DNA of 10,793 bases from Acidobacteriaceae bacterium (lineage in GTDB: Bacteria; Acidobacteriota; Terriglobia; Terriglobales; SbA1): positions 58,565 through 69,357 of the forward strand of contig PMHI01000492.1 in assembly GCA_003156615.1 (NCBI GenBank). The letters are read 5' to 3'. Below are positions 1-6,433 of this stretch, piece by piece; positions within the stretch are counted from its first letter, which is position 1, and each line of letters starts with the position of its first letter. The notes beneath the pieces were generated by a model, which saw nothing but the letters and a program-made list of their open reading frames with translations, was not told the DNA's origin and made no database searches. Made by a program: the position numbers and the translations under genes.

Positions 1-573
1 ATTGCCTACGGCCGCGATGCGCAGGGAAGGACCGCGCGCGCCGGAGGCTGGGGCTTCGCGATTTCCGATGAGGGCTCAGCCCACTGGATCGGCCGCTCCG
101 CGATCTCCGCTCTGCTGCGCACGATCGACCGGGGTATCGATCAAAGTAAGGATGCCCGAGCCACCGCGGAAGCAACGCCGCTCCTCCGCGAAATGAAAGC
201 GGCCTGGGAGCTTCACTCCCTCGACGAGCTGGTGCGCGCTGCCAACTCCAATTTCGACTTCGCGAAGTTGTTTCCCGCGATCCTGACCGCTGCCGAGGCC
301 GGCGACGCTTTGGCCCCGCCTGTGCTCGCGCAGGCGGGTAGAGAACTTGCCCAACTCGCCGGCATCGTGGTTCGTCGGCTTTTCCCAGAAGACAATGGGA
401 GCTTGCCCGGCCTTTCCTTAGCCATGGCAGGCGGCGTCTTTCGTCATTCCCCAGGGGTACGGGAATGCTTCGGCAATGAGGTTCGCAAGCTCGGGCCCCA
501 TCTTGAGCTGAATTCGCAAGTGGTCGAACCCGTAGCGGGCGCTCTGCAAATGGCCCGCGTCGAACGAGGCTGA
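1..573 (+). CDS. BadF/BadG/BcrA/BcrD ATPase family protein, N-acetylglucosamine kinase-like (3' end only)
   Basis: The frame is open from the first base to the TGA at 571-573, giving the last 190 residues of a protein whose N-terminus lies outside the window. The partial protein opens with IAYGRDAQGRTARAGGWGF followed by DEGSAHWIG. This is the signature of the ASKHA-fold BcrAD_BadFG family, in particular eukaryote-like N-acetylglucosamine kinases (AYG-N/D, RAGGWG, DEGS). Near the C-terminus, LAMAGGVFRHSPGV matches the adenosine-binding GG-V segment. Family members phosphorylate GlcNAc or related amino sugars with ATP in the cytoplasm, usually in cell-wall or chitin amino-sugar recycling. The substrate here is inferred from family resemblance only; the DNA-side phosphate motif and the sugar-binding Asp would be upstream. 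It converges on the SDR gene across 58 bases. No obvious terminator lies between them. Confidence 0.85.
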   Translation: MAYGRDAQGRTARAGGWGFAISDEGSAHWIGRSAISALLRTIDRGIDQSKDARATAEATPLLREMKAAWELHSLDELVRAANSNFDFAKLFPAILTAAEAGDALAPPVLAQAGRELAQLAGIVVRRLFPEDNGSLPGLSLAMAGGVFRHSPGVRECFGNEVRKLGPHLELNSQVVEPVAGALQMARVERG

Positions 574-631
574 AGTAAGATTAAGAATCGATCAGCCTTC
601 CCAGATTCGACCCGAGTCAACTCCGCGAGAA

Positions 632-1393
632 TCAGCGCCCGCCGCCAATCTCCAAAATAGCGCCGGTGGTGTAGGAAGCGGCCGGAGAGAGCAGCCACAG
701 GACTCCTTCGGCCACTTCGGGCGCCGTGCCCGGCCTTTGCATAGGAATGGTCGCCGCCAATCGATCCAACCGGTCGGGCGCGCCGTTAGCGGCATGCAAG
801 CCGGTTTCGATCAACCCGGGAGCGACTGCATTCACGCGGATTCCTTCGGTCGCAACCTCGCGCGCCAGCCCAATCGTGAAGCTATCGATCGCGCCCTTGG
901 AAGCAGCGTAGTGCACCCACTCCCCGGCAGAACCCGTCCGCGCCGCCCGGGAAGAAATATTCACGATCGCGCCGCCCGTTCCGCCGTGGAGGGTCGACAT
1001 GCGGCGCACGGCCTCGCGTGCACACAAAATTGCTCCCGTAACGTTCACCGCCATCACTTGCGCGAGAGTTTTTGCACTTACCGATTCCACGCGCGAGAAC
1101 CCGCCGGTGATCGCGGCATTATTGACCAGAGCCTTGAGGGGACCCAGTTCGCGCTCCGCGGCCTCAAAGAGCTGGACGACATCTTCTTCGCGGGCGACAT
1201 CGGCTCGAATGGCACAAGCGCGTCCGCCCGCGGAAACAATTTGTTCAGCCACACGAGCAGCTTCGGCCGCGCCGGCGGCAAAACCAACAGCCACGGAAAA
1301 TCCGCGCTCACCCGCCAGTTTGGCTATGGCGGCACCGATCCCGCGACTGGCTCCGGTTACGATCAGCGTGCCGTATTCGTTCTGGTTTGACAT
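632..1393 (-). CDS. SDR family NAD(P)-dependent oxidoreductase, YgfF-like
   Basis: A 253-residue classical short-chain dehydrogenase/reductase, the normal length for the family. Visible motifs are the dinucleotide-binding TGASRGIG (residues 13-20), the acidic Asp65 in RADV, NNAA (91-94), and the catalytic set Asn117, Ser148, Tyr162 and Lys166 in YAASK. VNAVAPG follows the active site. The C-terminal half (GGAIVN.SS, YAASKGAID, IPMQR, ASY.TG) closely resembles E. coli YgfF, an SDR of unknown substrate, so no substrate is assigned. The longer open frame upstream of 1393 is Pro/Arg/Leu-rich and unlike any SDR N-terminus. I therefore chose the ATG at 1391-1393, which puts the Rossmann glycine motif at the usual position, although no good Shine-Dalgarno is visible. 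It lies on the same strand as uvrC but more than 300 bases downstream, so co-transcription is doubtful. Confidence 0.93.
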   Translation of the reverse strand: MSNQNEYGTLIVTGASRGIGAAIAKLAGERGFSVAVGFAAGAAEAARVAEQIVSAGGRACAIRADVAREEDVVQLFEAAERELGPLKALVNNAAITGGFSRVESVSAKTLAQVMAVNVTGAILCAREAVRRMSTLHGGTGGAIVNISSRAARTGSAGEWVHYAASKGAIDSFTIGLAREVATEGIRVNAVAPGLIETGLHAANGAPDRLDRLAATIPMQRPGTAPEVAEGVLWLLSPAASYTTGAILEIGGGR

Positions 1394-1562
1394 AGATGCG
1401 ATTCGCAGAGATTTGGGGAGCCCAGCCAACCTTTCGCCAACTAAATGTAGCAAGAAAAGCGGACCGCTGTGCGTGAGGAGCGCTGATCTTGGTCGAGCTA
1501 AAGGGCGCCTCGGCCATGGGGGAATCGGCAATGAAGGAGTCGCCTGCGCCAATGGTCAGTGG

Positions 1563-1703
1563 CTAGGCTTTATGGCGATCGGTCCGAGGGACCACTCCAA
1601 GCCAGCCATCGACAACTCCCTGCGGCACCCAATCCGCAAGGAAGATATTGGTCTCGCGTGGGGTCTTGGCGTTGCGGTTCGAAGCCCACCGAAGCTTCGT
1701 TCC
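1563..1703 (-). pseudogene. Relic of the C-terminus of a TolB/PD40-type beta-propeller protein
   Basis: In the gap between uvrC and the SDR gene, one minus-strand frame reads GTKLR then WASNRNAKTPRETNIFLADW, then VP, and runs on to a TAG at 1563-1565. This looks like the terminal blade of WD40-like/TolB-type propellers (usual form: SPDGTKLV-ASNRN..., then ETNIF-ADWV), which I associate with acidobacterial secreted proteins. The recognisable core is about 27 codons (1623-1703). Upstream, the frame enters the 3' end of uvrC in a different frame and meets a TAA within about 30 codons. There is no start codon, no ribosome-binding site and no room for a propeller. After WVP comes CAG, one substitution from TAG, so the run-on tail may be non-original. 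I read this as a leftover of a gene deleted when uvrC and its neighbours were juxtaposed. Assignment rests on motif recognition alone. Confidence 0.55.
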
Positions 1704-1722
1704 ACGCTGCGAATGGGATTCG

Positions 1723-3642
1723 CTATCTGCGAAAATGATTGCTGATCGCTTCCGCCTGTACCCGGGTTACGACCGCCGATAACGCGGCTGCGTCCGCTTG
1801 TTTTACGGCCTGCACGCTGCCGAAGTGTTCGAGAAGACGGCGAGTTGTACTGGCGCCTACGCCCGGGATCTCCAATAGTTCGGTGGAGCGGTCGCGCATC
1901 TGGCGGCGTTTGCGATGGAACGTCACGGCGAAGCGGTGGGCTTCGTCGCGAATGAGTTGTATCAAGTGCAGCACCGGCGAATGATGATCGAGCGCGATCG
2001 GGTCTTTTTCCTGCCCGTAGACGTAGAGAATCTCTTCGCGCTTGGCAATGGCCGCCAGTGGCTGGTTGATGATCTCCAGCGATTCCAGAGCCTGGGCTGC
2101 CGCGTGCAACTGGCCCAGTCCGCCATCGATCAGCACGAGGCTGGGCATCGGCTTTTCCTCCTGTTGGAGGCGCTTGTAACGGCGCGTTACCACCTCGCGC
2201 ATGGAAGCGAAATCGTCGACGCCCTCGACCGTGCGGATGATGAACTTGCGGTAGTCCGATTTCTTCACTTTGCCGTCTTCCCATACCACCATCGAAGCTA
2301 CGGTTTCCGCGCCTTGAATGTGTGAGATATCGAAGCACTCGATGCGTTTGGGCAGTTCGGGCAGGCTGAGAGCTTCCTGCAACTCTTCCTGGATGGCCTT
2401 GGTATTGGGCTTGAGCACGCGAAAGCGCTGATCGTAGGACTGCTTGGCGTTGGCGCCGGCAAGATCGATGAGCGAGCGCTTATCCCCGCGCTGGGGGACG
2501 AGGATGTGAACGCGTGCAGTGTGGGCGCTCTCGCCCGCGGCTTGGTCAGAGAGCAGGTCTTCGAGGGCTTCGCGGTCCTCGAAGTCGACGGGGACGTAGA
2601 GATTGCGCGGCACGTAGGGCTGGCCGATGTAGAGCTGCTGCAAAAGAGTGGAGAAAAACTCGCCCGGGTTGAAGGCGTCCGCGGCAGCAGGAGCAGGCAA
2701 GATTGGCTCGACTCGACTGCCAGGAGCTTGCCCTGAGCTTGACGAAGGGGCGGCTGTGCCCCCATTTTCTGAGGTGAGCTGGGGCAGCTCTTCCCAGAAG
2801 AATTCACGGCGGTCGAGGACGCGGCCGCCGCGCATGTGAAACAGATTTACCGCCAACATGCCATGTTCATAGTGATAACCGAAGACATCGGCGTCATCGC
2901 CTTCGGCAGCGGCGATGCGCTGGCGTTCCTGTAACTGCTCGACGGTCGAAATCAAATCACGGTATCGGGCTGCGCGCTCATACTCCTGGGAGGCGGCCGC
3001 CTGCCCCATGCGGGTATGCAGCGAGCGGCTCAAATCGGTGGGACGGCCTTCCAGAAATAGCTTCACGTCGCGCACCGCCTCCTGATAAGCATCGGCAGTA
3101 GTCAGATCTTTCACGCACGGGCCCAGGCAACGCTTGATGTAGTACTGCAGGCAGGGACGCGGATGAAAACGCGTGAGGTCCACCTTGCAGGAAGGAATCA
3201 GAAAATTGCGGTGGATGAGATCGACAATGCGATATGCCAGGTTCGCAGGGAAGTAGGGACCGTAGTAGGCGCTGCCGTCCTTGCGCAGGCGGCGCGTGAC
3301 GTAGACGCGCGGCCAGCGCTCTCCCAGGGTCAGCTTCACGTAAGGGTAAGTCTTGTCGTCGCGTAATAGGATGTTGAAGCGCGGCTTGCGTTGCTTGATG
3401 AGATTGTTCTCGAGCGCCAGCGCTTCTTTGTTGTTGGCGACGACGATGTAGTCGACATCGACCGCCTCGCGTACGAGCGTGCCGGTTTTCGAGTCCTCCC
3501 AGCGGCCTTCATGGAAGTAGCTGGCGACGCGGCTGCGCAGGTTCTTTGCCTTGCCCACGTAGATGACTTCGCCTTCGGCGTTTTTATAGAGGTAAACGCC
3601 GGGCTCGGTGGGGATGGTGCGGATTTTGGCGAGGAGATCCAT
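1723..3642 (-). CDS. uvrC: UvrABC excinuclease subunit C
   Basis: A complete 639-residue UvrC, the subunit that makes both incisions around a UvrB-bound DNA lesion in nucleotide excision repair. The N-terminal GIY-YIG nuclease has G15-V-Y17, Y28-V-G30, R38 and E78. Four cysteines at 152, 164, 172 and 176 match the spacing of the known UvrC iron-sulfur ligands. The UVR (UvrB-binding) helix pair is at about 203-238. The RNase H-like nuclease has Asp438 (FDISH), Asp477 (GVDDF), Asp506 (IDGG) and His569 (EAHRF). A helix-hairpin-helix follows at about 587-637 (IPGVG). All catalytic residues are present. The protein is slightly longer than usual (about 600-620) because of a Ser/Ala/Pro-rich insert at about 290-323, part of which is a dispersed DNA repeat. 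The ATG at 3640-3642 is forced by an in-frame TAG just upstream. No strong Shine-Dalgarno is seen; a TAGAAT box sits 24 bases upstream. Confidence 0.98.
   Translation of the reverse strand: MDLLAKIRTIPTEPGVYLYKNAEGEVIYVGKAKNLRSRVASYFHEGRWEDSKTGTLVREAVDVDYIVVANNKEALALENNLIKQRKPRFNILLRDDKTYPYVKLTLGERWPRVYVTRRLRKDGSAYYGPYFPANLAYRIVDLIHRNFLIPSCKVDLTRFHPRPCLQYYIKRCLGPCVKDLTTADAYQEAVRDVKLFLEGRPTDLSRSLHTRMGQAAASQEYERAARYRDLISTVEQLQERQRIAAAEGDDADVFGYHYEHGMLAVNLFHMRGGRVLDRREFFWEELPQLTSENGGTAAPSSSSGQAPGSRVEPILPAPAAADAFNPGEFFSTLLQQLYIGQPYVPRNLYVPVDFEDREALEDLLSDQAAGESAHTARVHILVPQRGDKRSLIDLAGANAKQSYDQRFRVLKPNTKAIQEELQEALSLPELPKRIECFDISHIQGAETVASMVVWEDGKVKKSDYRKFIIRTVEGVDDFASMREVVTRRYKRLQQEEKPMPSLVLIDGGLGQLHAAAQALESLEIINQPLAAIAKREEILYVYGQEKDPIALDHHSPVLHLIQLIRDEAHRFAVTFHRKRRQMRDRSTELLEIPGVGASTTRRLLEHFGSVQAVKQADAAALSAVVTRVQAEAISNHFRR
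2731..2750. repeat. Copy of the dispersed CCTTCGACAAGCTCAGG-type short repeat inside uvrC
   Basis: The plus strand reads CCCTGAGCTTGACGAAGGGG. This differs by one base from the short interspersed sequence CCCTGAGCTTGTCGAAGGG that I know as recurrent in many bacterial genomes, where its six-frame translations (STSSGQ, LRQAQG, PELVEG) are a familiar signature. Here it is read in frame by uvrC as PSSSSGQA (residues 299-306), within a low-complexity insert that separates conserved segments. A small inverted repeat GGGGC / GCCCC (2747-2751 and 2758-2762) abuts it. It is the only copy I noticed in the window. Confidence 0.6.
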
Positions 3643-3860
3643 TTCTGGGAAGATGAGTTCATTCTATTCGATGGCTGTGCAGGCCCGGTCTTGCTTAGCA
3701 AGTGCTCACCATCGCTTGAGCCTTACCGTATAAAATTTCCATGACCCATGTTGGGTTTGCGTTGCCAAAGCCAGCTTGGCTTTCAGATGTTCGTATTCCC
3801 TAACACCGCAACCTGTTGAAAACGTATATACTTATGACTGGCTGTTCCCGGGCACAGGAC

Positions 3861-3876
3861 TGGCACGTCCCGTGCA
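3861..3876 (+). promoter_or_regulatory. Sigma-54 (RpoN) type promoter, -24/-12 elements
   Basis: The sequence TGGCACGTCCCGTGCA, preceded by C and followed by AAA, matches the consensus YTGGCACG-N4-TTGCW at every fixed position except one (G for the first T of TTGC). The invariant GG and GC have the required spacing. Transcription would start near 3887, leaving a leader of about 115 bases before the ATG at 4003. RpoN promoters need an AAA+ enhancer-binding activator; none is encoded in this window. Confidence 0.5.
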
Positions 3877-3985
3877 AAAGCAGGGGTGGAACATGTTTGG
3901 AACTTGCAGTACGAACACATTCCTGGGCCTGTAGGACAAAACAATTTGGCGCGTGGGAGAACCTGATCGCGCTGAGACAAGGAAT

Positions 3986-3992
3986 TAAGGAG
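3986..3992 (+). promoter_or_regulatory. Shine-Dalgarno of the OmpA-type lipoprotein gene
   Basis: TAAGGAG lies 10 bases upstream of the ATG at 4003 and fixes that start. A competing longer frame starting at 3816 in another phase has no such site. Confidence 0.75.
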
Positions 3993-4002
3993 CCTCTTCC
4001 AT

Positions 4003-4740
4003 ATGACCCGCACTTCGTTAACGATTTTCTTAGCATTCGGCATGGCGGCCACAGTCGGCTGCACCACCAAGAACTACGTGAAGCAACAGACCACGCCGTT
4101 GATTAACAAGACCAACGAACTGGATGACATGACGGCGAAAAACAGCAAGGACATTAAAGACGTCGATGCCCGGGCGCAGGCCGGTATCCAGGCGGTCAAT
4201 GCCAAGACGGCGGATGTGGAACAGAAGGCGCAGGCCGCCGATCAGTCTGCCGCCTCGGCGCAGCAGATGGCGGACGCCGCCAACAACCGCGTAGGCATTC
4301 TGACCAACACGGTCGCCAACCTCGACAACTATCGTCCGGTGGCCGAGACCTCAGTAAAGTTTGGCTTCAACAAAGACAATCTGACGCCCAAGGCCAAAGA
4401 GGCACTTGACCAGTTGGCAGGATCGATTGCCAGCACCAAAGGCTACATTATCGCCTTGGAAGGCAGCACGGACTCCGTTGGTTCGGCTGAGTATAACTAT
4501 GACTTGAGCCAGCGCCGCGCGGACTCGGTGATTCAGTATCTGGCTTCGAAGTACAATGTGCCGGCCCACAAGATTTACGTGATCGGGTTGGGCAAGGATA
4601 AGCCGGTAGAATCGAATAAGACGAGCGAAGGCCGGGCCGACAACCGCCGCGTGGATGTCCGCCTGATGACCAACACCGTGGGCGACACGACCCAGCCCGC
4701 GGCCGCGCCAACCGGCCAGAACAATCCACCGTCGATGTAG
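4003..4740 (+). CDS. OmpA/Pal-type peptidoglycan-binding lipoprotein
   Basis: A 245-residue envelope protein. Residues 1-19 form a lipoprotein signal peptide ending in the lipobox ATVGC, with Cys20 as the lipidated residue. Residues about 35-108 are Ala/Gln/Lys/Asp-rich and helical, with likely coiled coil, as in trimeric murein-lipoprotein-like linkers. Residues about 117-222 form an OmpA C-terminal domain: VKFGFNKDNLTP, then TDSVGSAEYNYDLSQRRADSV containing the diaminopimelate-contacting Asp157 and Arg172, then GLGKDKPVESN and GRADNRRVDV. A Pro/Ala/Asn-rich tail closes the protein. By family knowledge it anchors the outer membrane to peptidoglycan. It is not a canonical Pal: the long coiled linker precedes the domain, and no tolB/tol genes adjoin it. 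The start is fixed by TAAGGAG and the signal peptide. It is probably monocistronic, with a sigma-54-like promoter upstream and an intrinsic terminator 42 bases after the stop. Confidence 0.93.
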   Translation: MTRTSLTIFLAFGMAATVGCTTKNYVKQQTTPLINKTNELDDMTAKNSKDIKDVDARAQAGIQAVNAKTADVEQKAQAADQSAASAQQMADAANNRVGILTNTVANLDNYRPVAETSVKFGFNKDNLTPKAKEALDQLAGSIASTKGYIIALEGSTDSVGSAEYNYDLSQRRADSVIQYLASKYNVPAHKIYVIGLGKDKPVESNKTSEGRADNRRVDVRLMTNTVGDTTQPAAAPTGQNNPPSM

Positions 4741-4781
4741 TCGGACGAATCGTTTTTGCCTCCTCCCCGGAGGATCGCCAA

Positions 4782-4823
4782 ACAGGCCGCTCAAGCCTCC
4801 CCCCTGAGCGGCCTGTGTTTTTT
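4782..4823 (+). terminator. Rho-independent terminator after the OmpA-type lipoprotein gene
   Basis: A perfect 12-bp stem, ACAGGCCGCTCA (4782-4793) with TGAGCGGCCTGT (4805-4816), encloses an 11-base loop and is followed by G and six T residues (4818-4823). This is a textbook intrinsic terminator. It makes the downstream TPR gene a separate transcription unit. A smaller dyad TCCTCC-CC-GGAGGA (4761-4774) precedes it and lacks a T tract. Confidence 0.93.
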
Positions 4824-4883
4824 CTGGCTGCCAGTTCCTGGCGGAAACAGAACCGTAGTTTCCAAAGATCCGGCGTGCGACGG

Positions 4884-4889
4884 TAGAAT
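4884..4889 (+). promoter_or_regulatory. Possible -10 box giving a leaderless TPR-gene transcript
   Basis: TAGAAT ends seven bases before the ATG at 4897, so transcription from it would begin at or next to the start codon. No clear -35 hexamer is visible 16-18 bases upstream. The purine run GGAAGG (4890-4895) is too close to that ATG to work as a normal Shine-Dalgarno. Confidence 0.35.
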
Positions 4890-4896
4890 GGAAGGT

Positions 4897-5589
4897 ATGC
4901 GACGTTGGTTGTGGTTGGGCTTGTTGCTGGGATCGAGTGGTGCGCTGTGGGCACAGCAGGATTCGGCCCAACCCCCGGCACCGGCATCATCATCTTCTCA
5001 AAGTCGGGATTCTTCGCCCGGTTCTGATCAAAGCGGTTCTTCTCCTGCGCCGCCTCCCGCGAATGCCCCGCCCCCGAGCGCGGATTCGGTGAAGAAGGCG
5101 CGCGTACCGAACCTTGACCCGCCGCGCTCGGATCGCGTGCAGGTTGACGACCTGGCCCCCGGCGTTGGAGAGAGTTCCAGCAAAGACACACAACTGGATT
5201 TGAGCCCTCCCGCAGACGATGCGAAGGTGCATCCGCAGAGCTCGGCAGCCGTGGCGGCAGCGGAGGCTGATGCGCTGAGCCCCGGCGGGATTACCGAATT
5301 GCACAGCTGGGATCCGCACAAGGCCGCGAAAAGCGTCGAGGTGGGCGACTTCTATTTCAGGCGCAAGAATTACCACGCTGCCGAGGACCGCTACCGGGAA
5401 GCCTTGCGCTACAAGGACAATGACGCCATAGCGACGATCCGGCTGGCCGTGTGCCTGGAAAAACTTGGAATATGGGACGATGCCCGCGCCGAGTACGAGA
5501 GTTACTTGAAGATTCTGCCACACGGTCCCCAAGCCGCTGAAGCGCAGAAAGCGATTGACCGGCTGAAAGCTCAGATGGGAGCGAAATAA
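4897..5589 (+). CDS. Secreted tetratricopeptide-repeat protein
   Basis: A 230-residue exported protein of unknown specific function. Residues 1-19 are a signal peptide (MRRWLWLGLLLGSSGALWA, cleavage before QQD). Residues about 20-130 are a Ser/Pro/Ala/Asp-rich, probably disordered linker. Residues about 145-225 form two or three TPR helical hairpins: VGDFYFRRKNYHAAEDRYREAL, then IRLAVCLEKLGIWDDARAEY, then an amphipathic helix with AEAQKAIDRL. The repeat spacing (A-x3-Y-x-E-A-L) resembles BamD/YbgF-like assembly factors, so a periplasmic scaffold role is plausible but not shown. ATG 4897 is preferred because it begins the signal peptide directly; ATG 4888 would only add MEG, and the frame further upstream runs through the preceding terminator. 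It is separated from the lipoprotein gene by that terminator and converges on tetR with only 26 bases between stops. Confidence 0.85.
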   Translation: MRRWLWLGLLLGSSGALWAQQDSAQPPAPASSSSQSRDSSPGSDQSGSSPAPPPANAPPPSADSVKKARVPNLDPPRSDRVQVDDLAPGVGESSSKDTQLDLSPPADDAKVHPQSSAAVAAAEADALSPGGITELHSWDPHKAAKSVEVGDFYFRRKNYHAAEDRYREALRYKDNDAIATIRLAVCLEKLGIWDDARAEYESYLKILPHGPQAAEAQKAIDRLKAQMGAK

Positions 5590-5615
5590 CCGCAGTAGCC
5601 GGGCTGCGCCGGATT

Positions 5616-6296
5616 CTAGTTCGAGCGATTCCTCCGCTTCGCCCCAGACTTCACGCCAGCGTCAAGCTCAGCGTTGCTTACCTTGCTGTGGGCGGCTTCT
5701 CCGAGGATCAGGGTCGCGGGCCACTTCGGGCCCGAATAGGCCTTGCCCTTCGAGCGCGCGGCCTCTGCAGTGATGGCTTCGACAGCGTCCAAACAGGAGT
5801 GAGTCATCTGTGTGCGCAGTGGACCAGCAACCCCTCCTCGGATCATCAGCATCGCGGTGCCATGCATCAGGGACCACATTGAAAGCATAAGACGAGTGTG
5901 CTTCCGGGGAGTTCCTCCCAAGCGCCGGGCCAGGCGAAAGCGCATGAGATTGAAAGAGGGCCAGGGCTCGTGCAGGGATGGAGGCTGGGCGAATCCGTCG
6001 AAGAGCATCTCGTAGGCGTGGGGATGATCCAGGGCATACTCGAGATAGCGCTCGCAGGCTTGAGTGAGGGATCGGGTGCGACTGAGTGCGGCAAAGAGCT
6101 CGACGCGGGTCTGGATGCGGACCGCGCGGAGAATATCGTCGCGGTTGTGGTACCGTTCGTAGAGCGTAGGAGTGGAGGTGCCGGCCGCCTTGGCGACACC
6201 TCGCATGGTGAGAGCTTTTTCGCCGCCCCGGGACCACAACCGGCAGGCGGCGTCGAGGATGCGCTGTTCGAGTTGAGGGTCTGGTTGTCTGGGCAA
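5616..6296 (-). CDS. TetR/AcrR family transcriptional regulator with WHG-type C-terminal domain
   Basis: A 226-residue one-component repressor-type regulator. The N-terminal helix-turn-helix spans about 10-57: ILDAACRLWSRGGEKALTM, VAKAAGTSTPTLYERYHNRDDIL, the standard TetR pattern with the recognition helix at STPTLYERY. The C-terminal ligand/dimerisation region contains MWSLMHGTAML (Trp141, His145, Gly146), characteristic of the WHG (TetR_C_33) domain. The tail from about 182 is Lys/Arg-rich and probably disordered. The first codon is TTG at 6294-6296, chosen because GCGGAGG sits 8 bases upstream and no in-frame ATG or GTG precedes it. It is divergent from a small gene with a strong promoter 137 bases away, the usual arrangement for a TetR regulator and its target. 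The ligand is unknown. Confidence 0.92.
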   Translation of the reverse strand: MPRQPDPQLEQRILDAACRLWSRGGEKALTMRGVAKAAGTSTPTLYERYHNRDDILRAVRIQTRVELFAALSRTRSLTQACERYLEYALDHPHAYEMLFDGFAQPPSLHEPWPSFNLMRFRLARRLGGTPRKHTRLMLSMWSLMHGTAMLMIRGGVAGPLRTQMTHSCLDAVEAITAEAARSKGKAYSGPKWPATLILGEAAHSKVSNAELDAGVKSGAKRRNRSN

Positions 6297-6342
6297 CGGC
6301 CCGCCTCCGCATCGCCAAGCATGACTGAAGGGCCCAAATACT

Positions 6343-6371
6343 TTGACTACGTATAACTAACACCGTACAAT
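6343..6371 (+). promoter_or_regulatory. Strong sigma-70 promoter for the 82-residue gene
   Basis: TTGACT (6343-6348) and TACAAT (6366-6371) are separated by exactly 17 bases, each one mismatch from consensus. Transcription would start near 6378, about 55 bases before the ATG at 6434. The palindrome TACGTA (6348-6353) lies at the start of the spacer, where a repressor such as the divergent TetR protein could act; that operator role is inference. Confidence 0.7.
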
Positions 6372-6421
6372 GATCCACGCCCAGCAATCTCGCAGGCACA
6401 CGCCGATGATCCCATCGAATT

Positions 6422-6427
6422 GAGGAG
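6422..6427 (+). promoter_or_regulatory. Shine-Dalgarno of the 82-residue gene
   Basis: GAGGAG lies six bases before the ATG at 6434, near-ideal spacing, and is the main reason this short frame is accepted as a gene. Confidence 0.7.
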
Positions 6428-6433
6428 TGGTGG

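Larger units (their letters stand above)
3643..4002. other. 360-base divergent intergenic region between uvrC and the OmpA-type lipoprotein gene
   Basis: This stretch holds no credible gene. It contains, from left to right: a minus-strand TAGAAT (3661-3666) suitable as a uvrC -10 box but without a good -35; a small dyad CTTGC-TTA-GCAAG (3690-3702); an AT-rich TATAAAAT on the plus strand (3729-3736); a 7-bp hairpin AAAGCCA-GCT-TGGCTTT (3767-3783); a sigma-54-like promoter (3861-3876); TGGAAC repeated exactly 11 bases apart (3887-3892 and 3898-3903); and the Shine-Dalgarno of the downstream gene. The base composition is visibly more AT-rich than the flanking genes. The presence of several structured elements fits a regulated 5' region for the lipoprotein gene. 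Confidence 0.6.

Noticed and set aside
1458..1468. AGCGG-A-CCGCT dyad upstream of the SDR gene as an operator
   Set aside because: A short GC-rich palindrome without supporting promoter elements is expected by chance at this base composition.
1394..1552. Possible 53-residue N-terminal extension of the SDR protein
   Set aside because: The sequence is Pro/Arg/Leu-rich, unlike any SDR N-terminus, and the Rossmann motif is correctly placed from ATG 1393.
1581..1593. GGTCC-GAG-GGACC hairpin as a uvrC terminator
   Set aside because: The stem is only 5 bp, has no T tract, and lies about 130 bases past the uvrC stop.
1556..2338. Long minus-strand frame overlapping the 3' end of uvrC
   Set aside because: Arg/Ser/Pro-rich out-of-frame shadow of uvrC without signals. 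Only the short 1563-1703 segment, in a different frame, resembles a protein family.
3816..3832. TTGAAA and TATACT as a sigma-70 promoter
   Set aside because: The hexamers are only five bases apart, far too close for a -35/-10 pair.
3816..4106. 96-codon plus-strand frame across the lipoprotein start
   Set aside because: It has no Shine-Dalgarno, overlaps the real signal-peptide region in another frame, and has a random-looking composition.
4003..4740. Calling the OmpA-type lipoprotein true Pal and linking it to the TolB-like relic as a Tol-Pal locus
   Set aside because: There are no tolQRA or ybgF neighbours, uvrC lies between on the other strand, and the relic resembles generic PD40 propellers rather than TolB itself.
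5590..5615. Terminator between the TPR and tetR genes
   Set aside because: Only four-base complementary stretches (GCAG/CTGC) and no T tract are visible.
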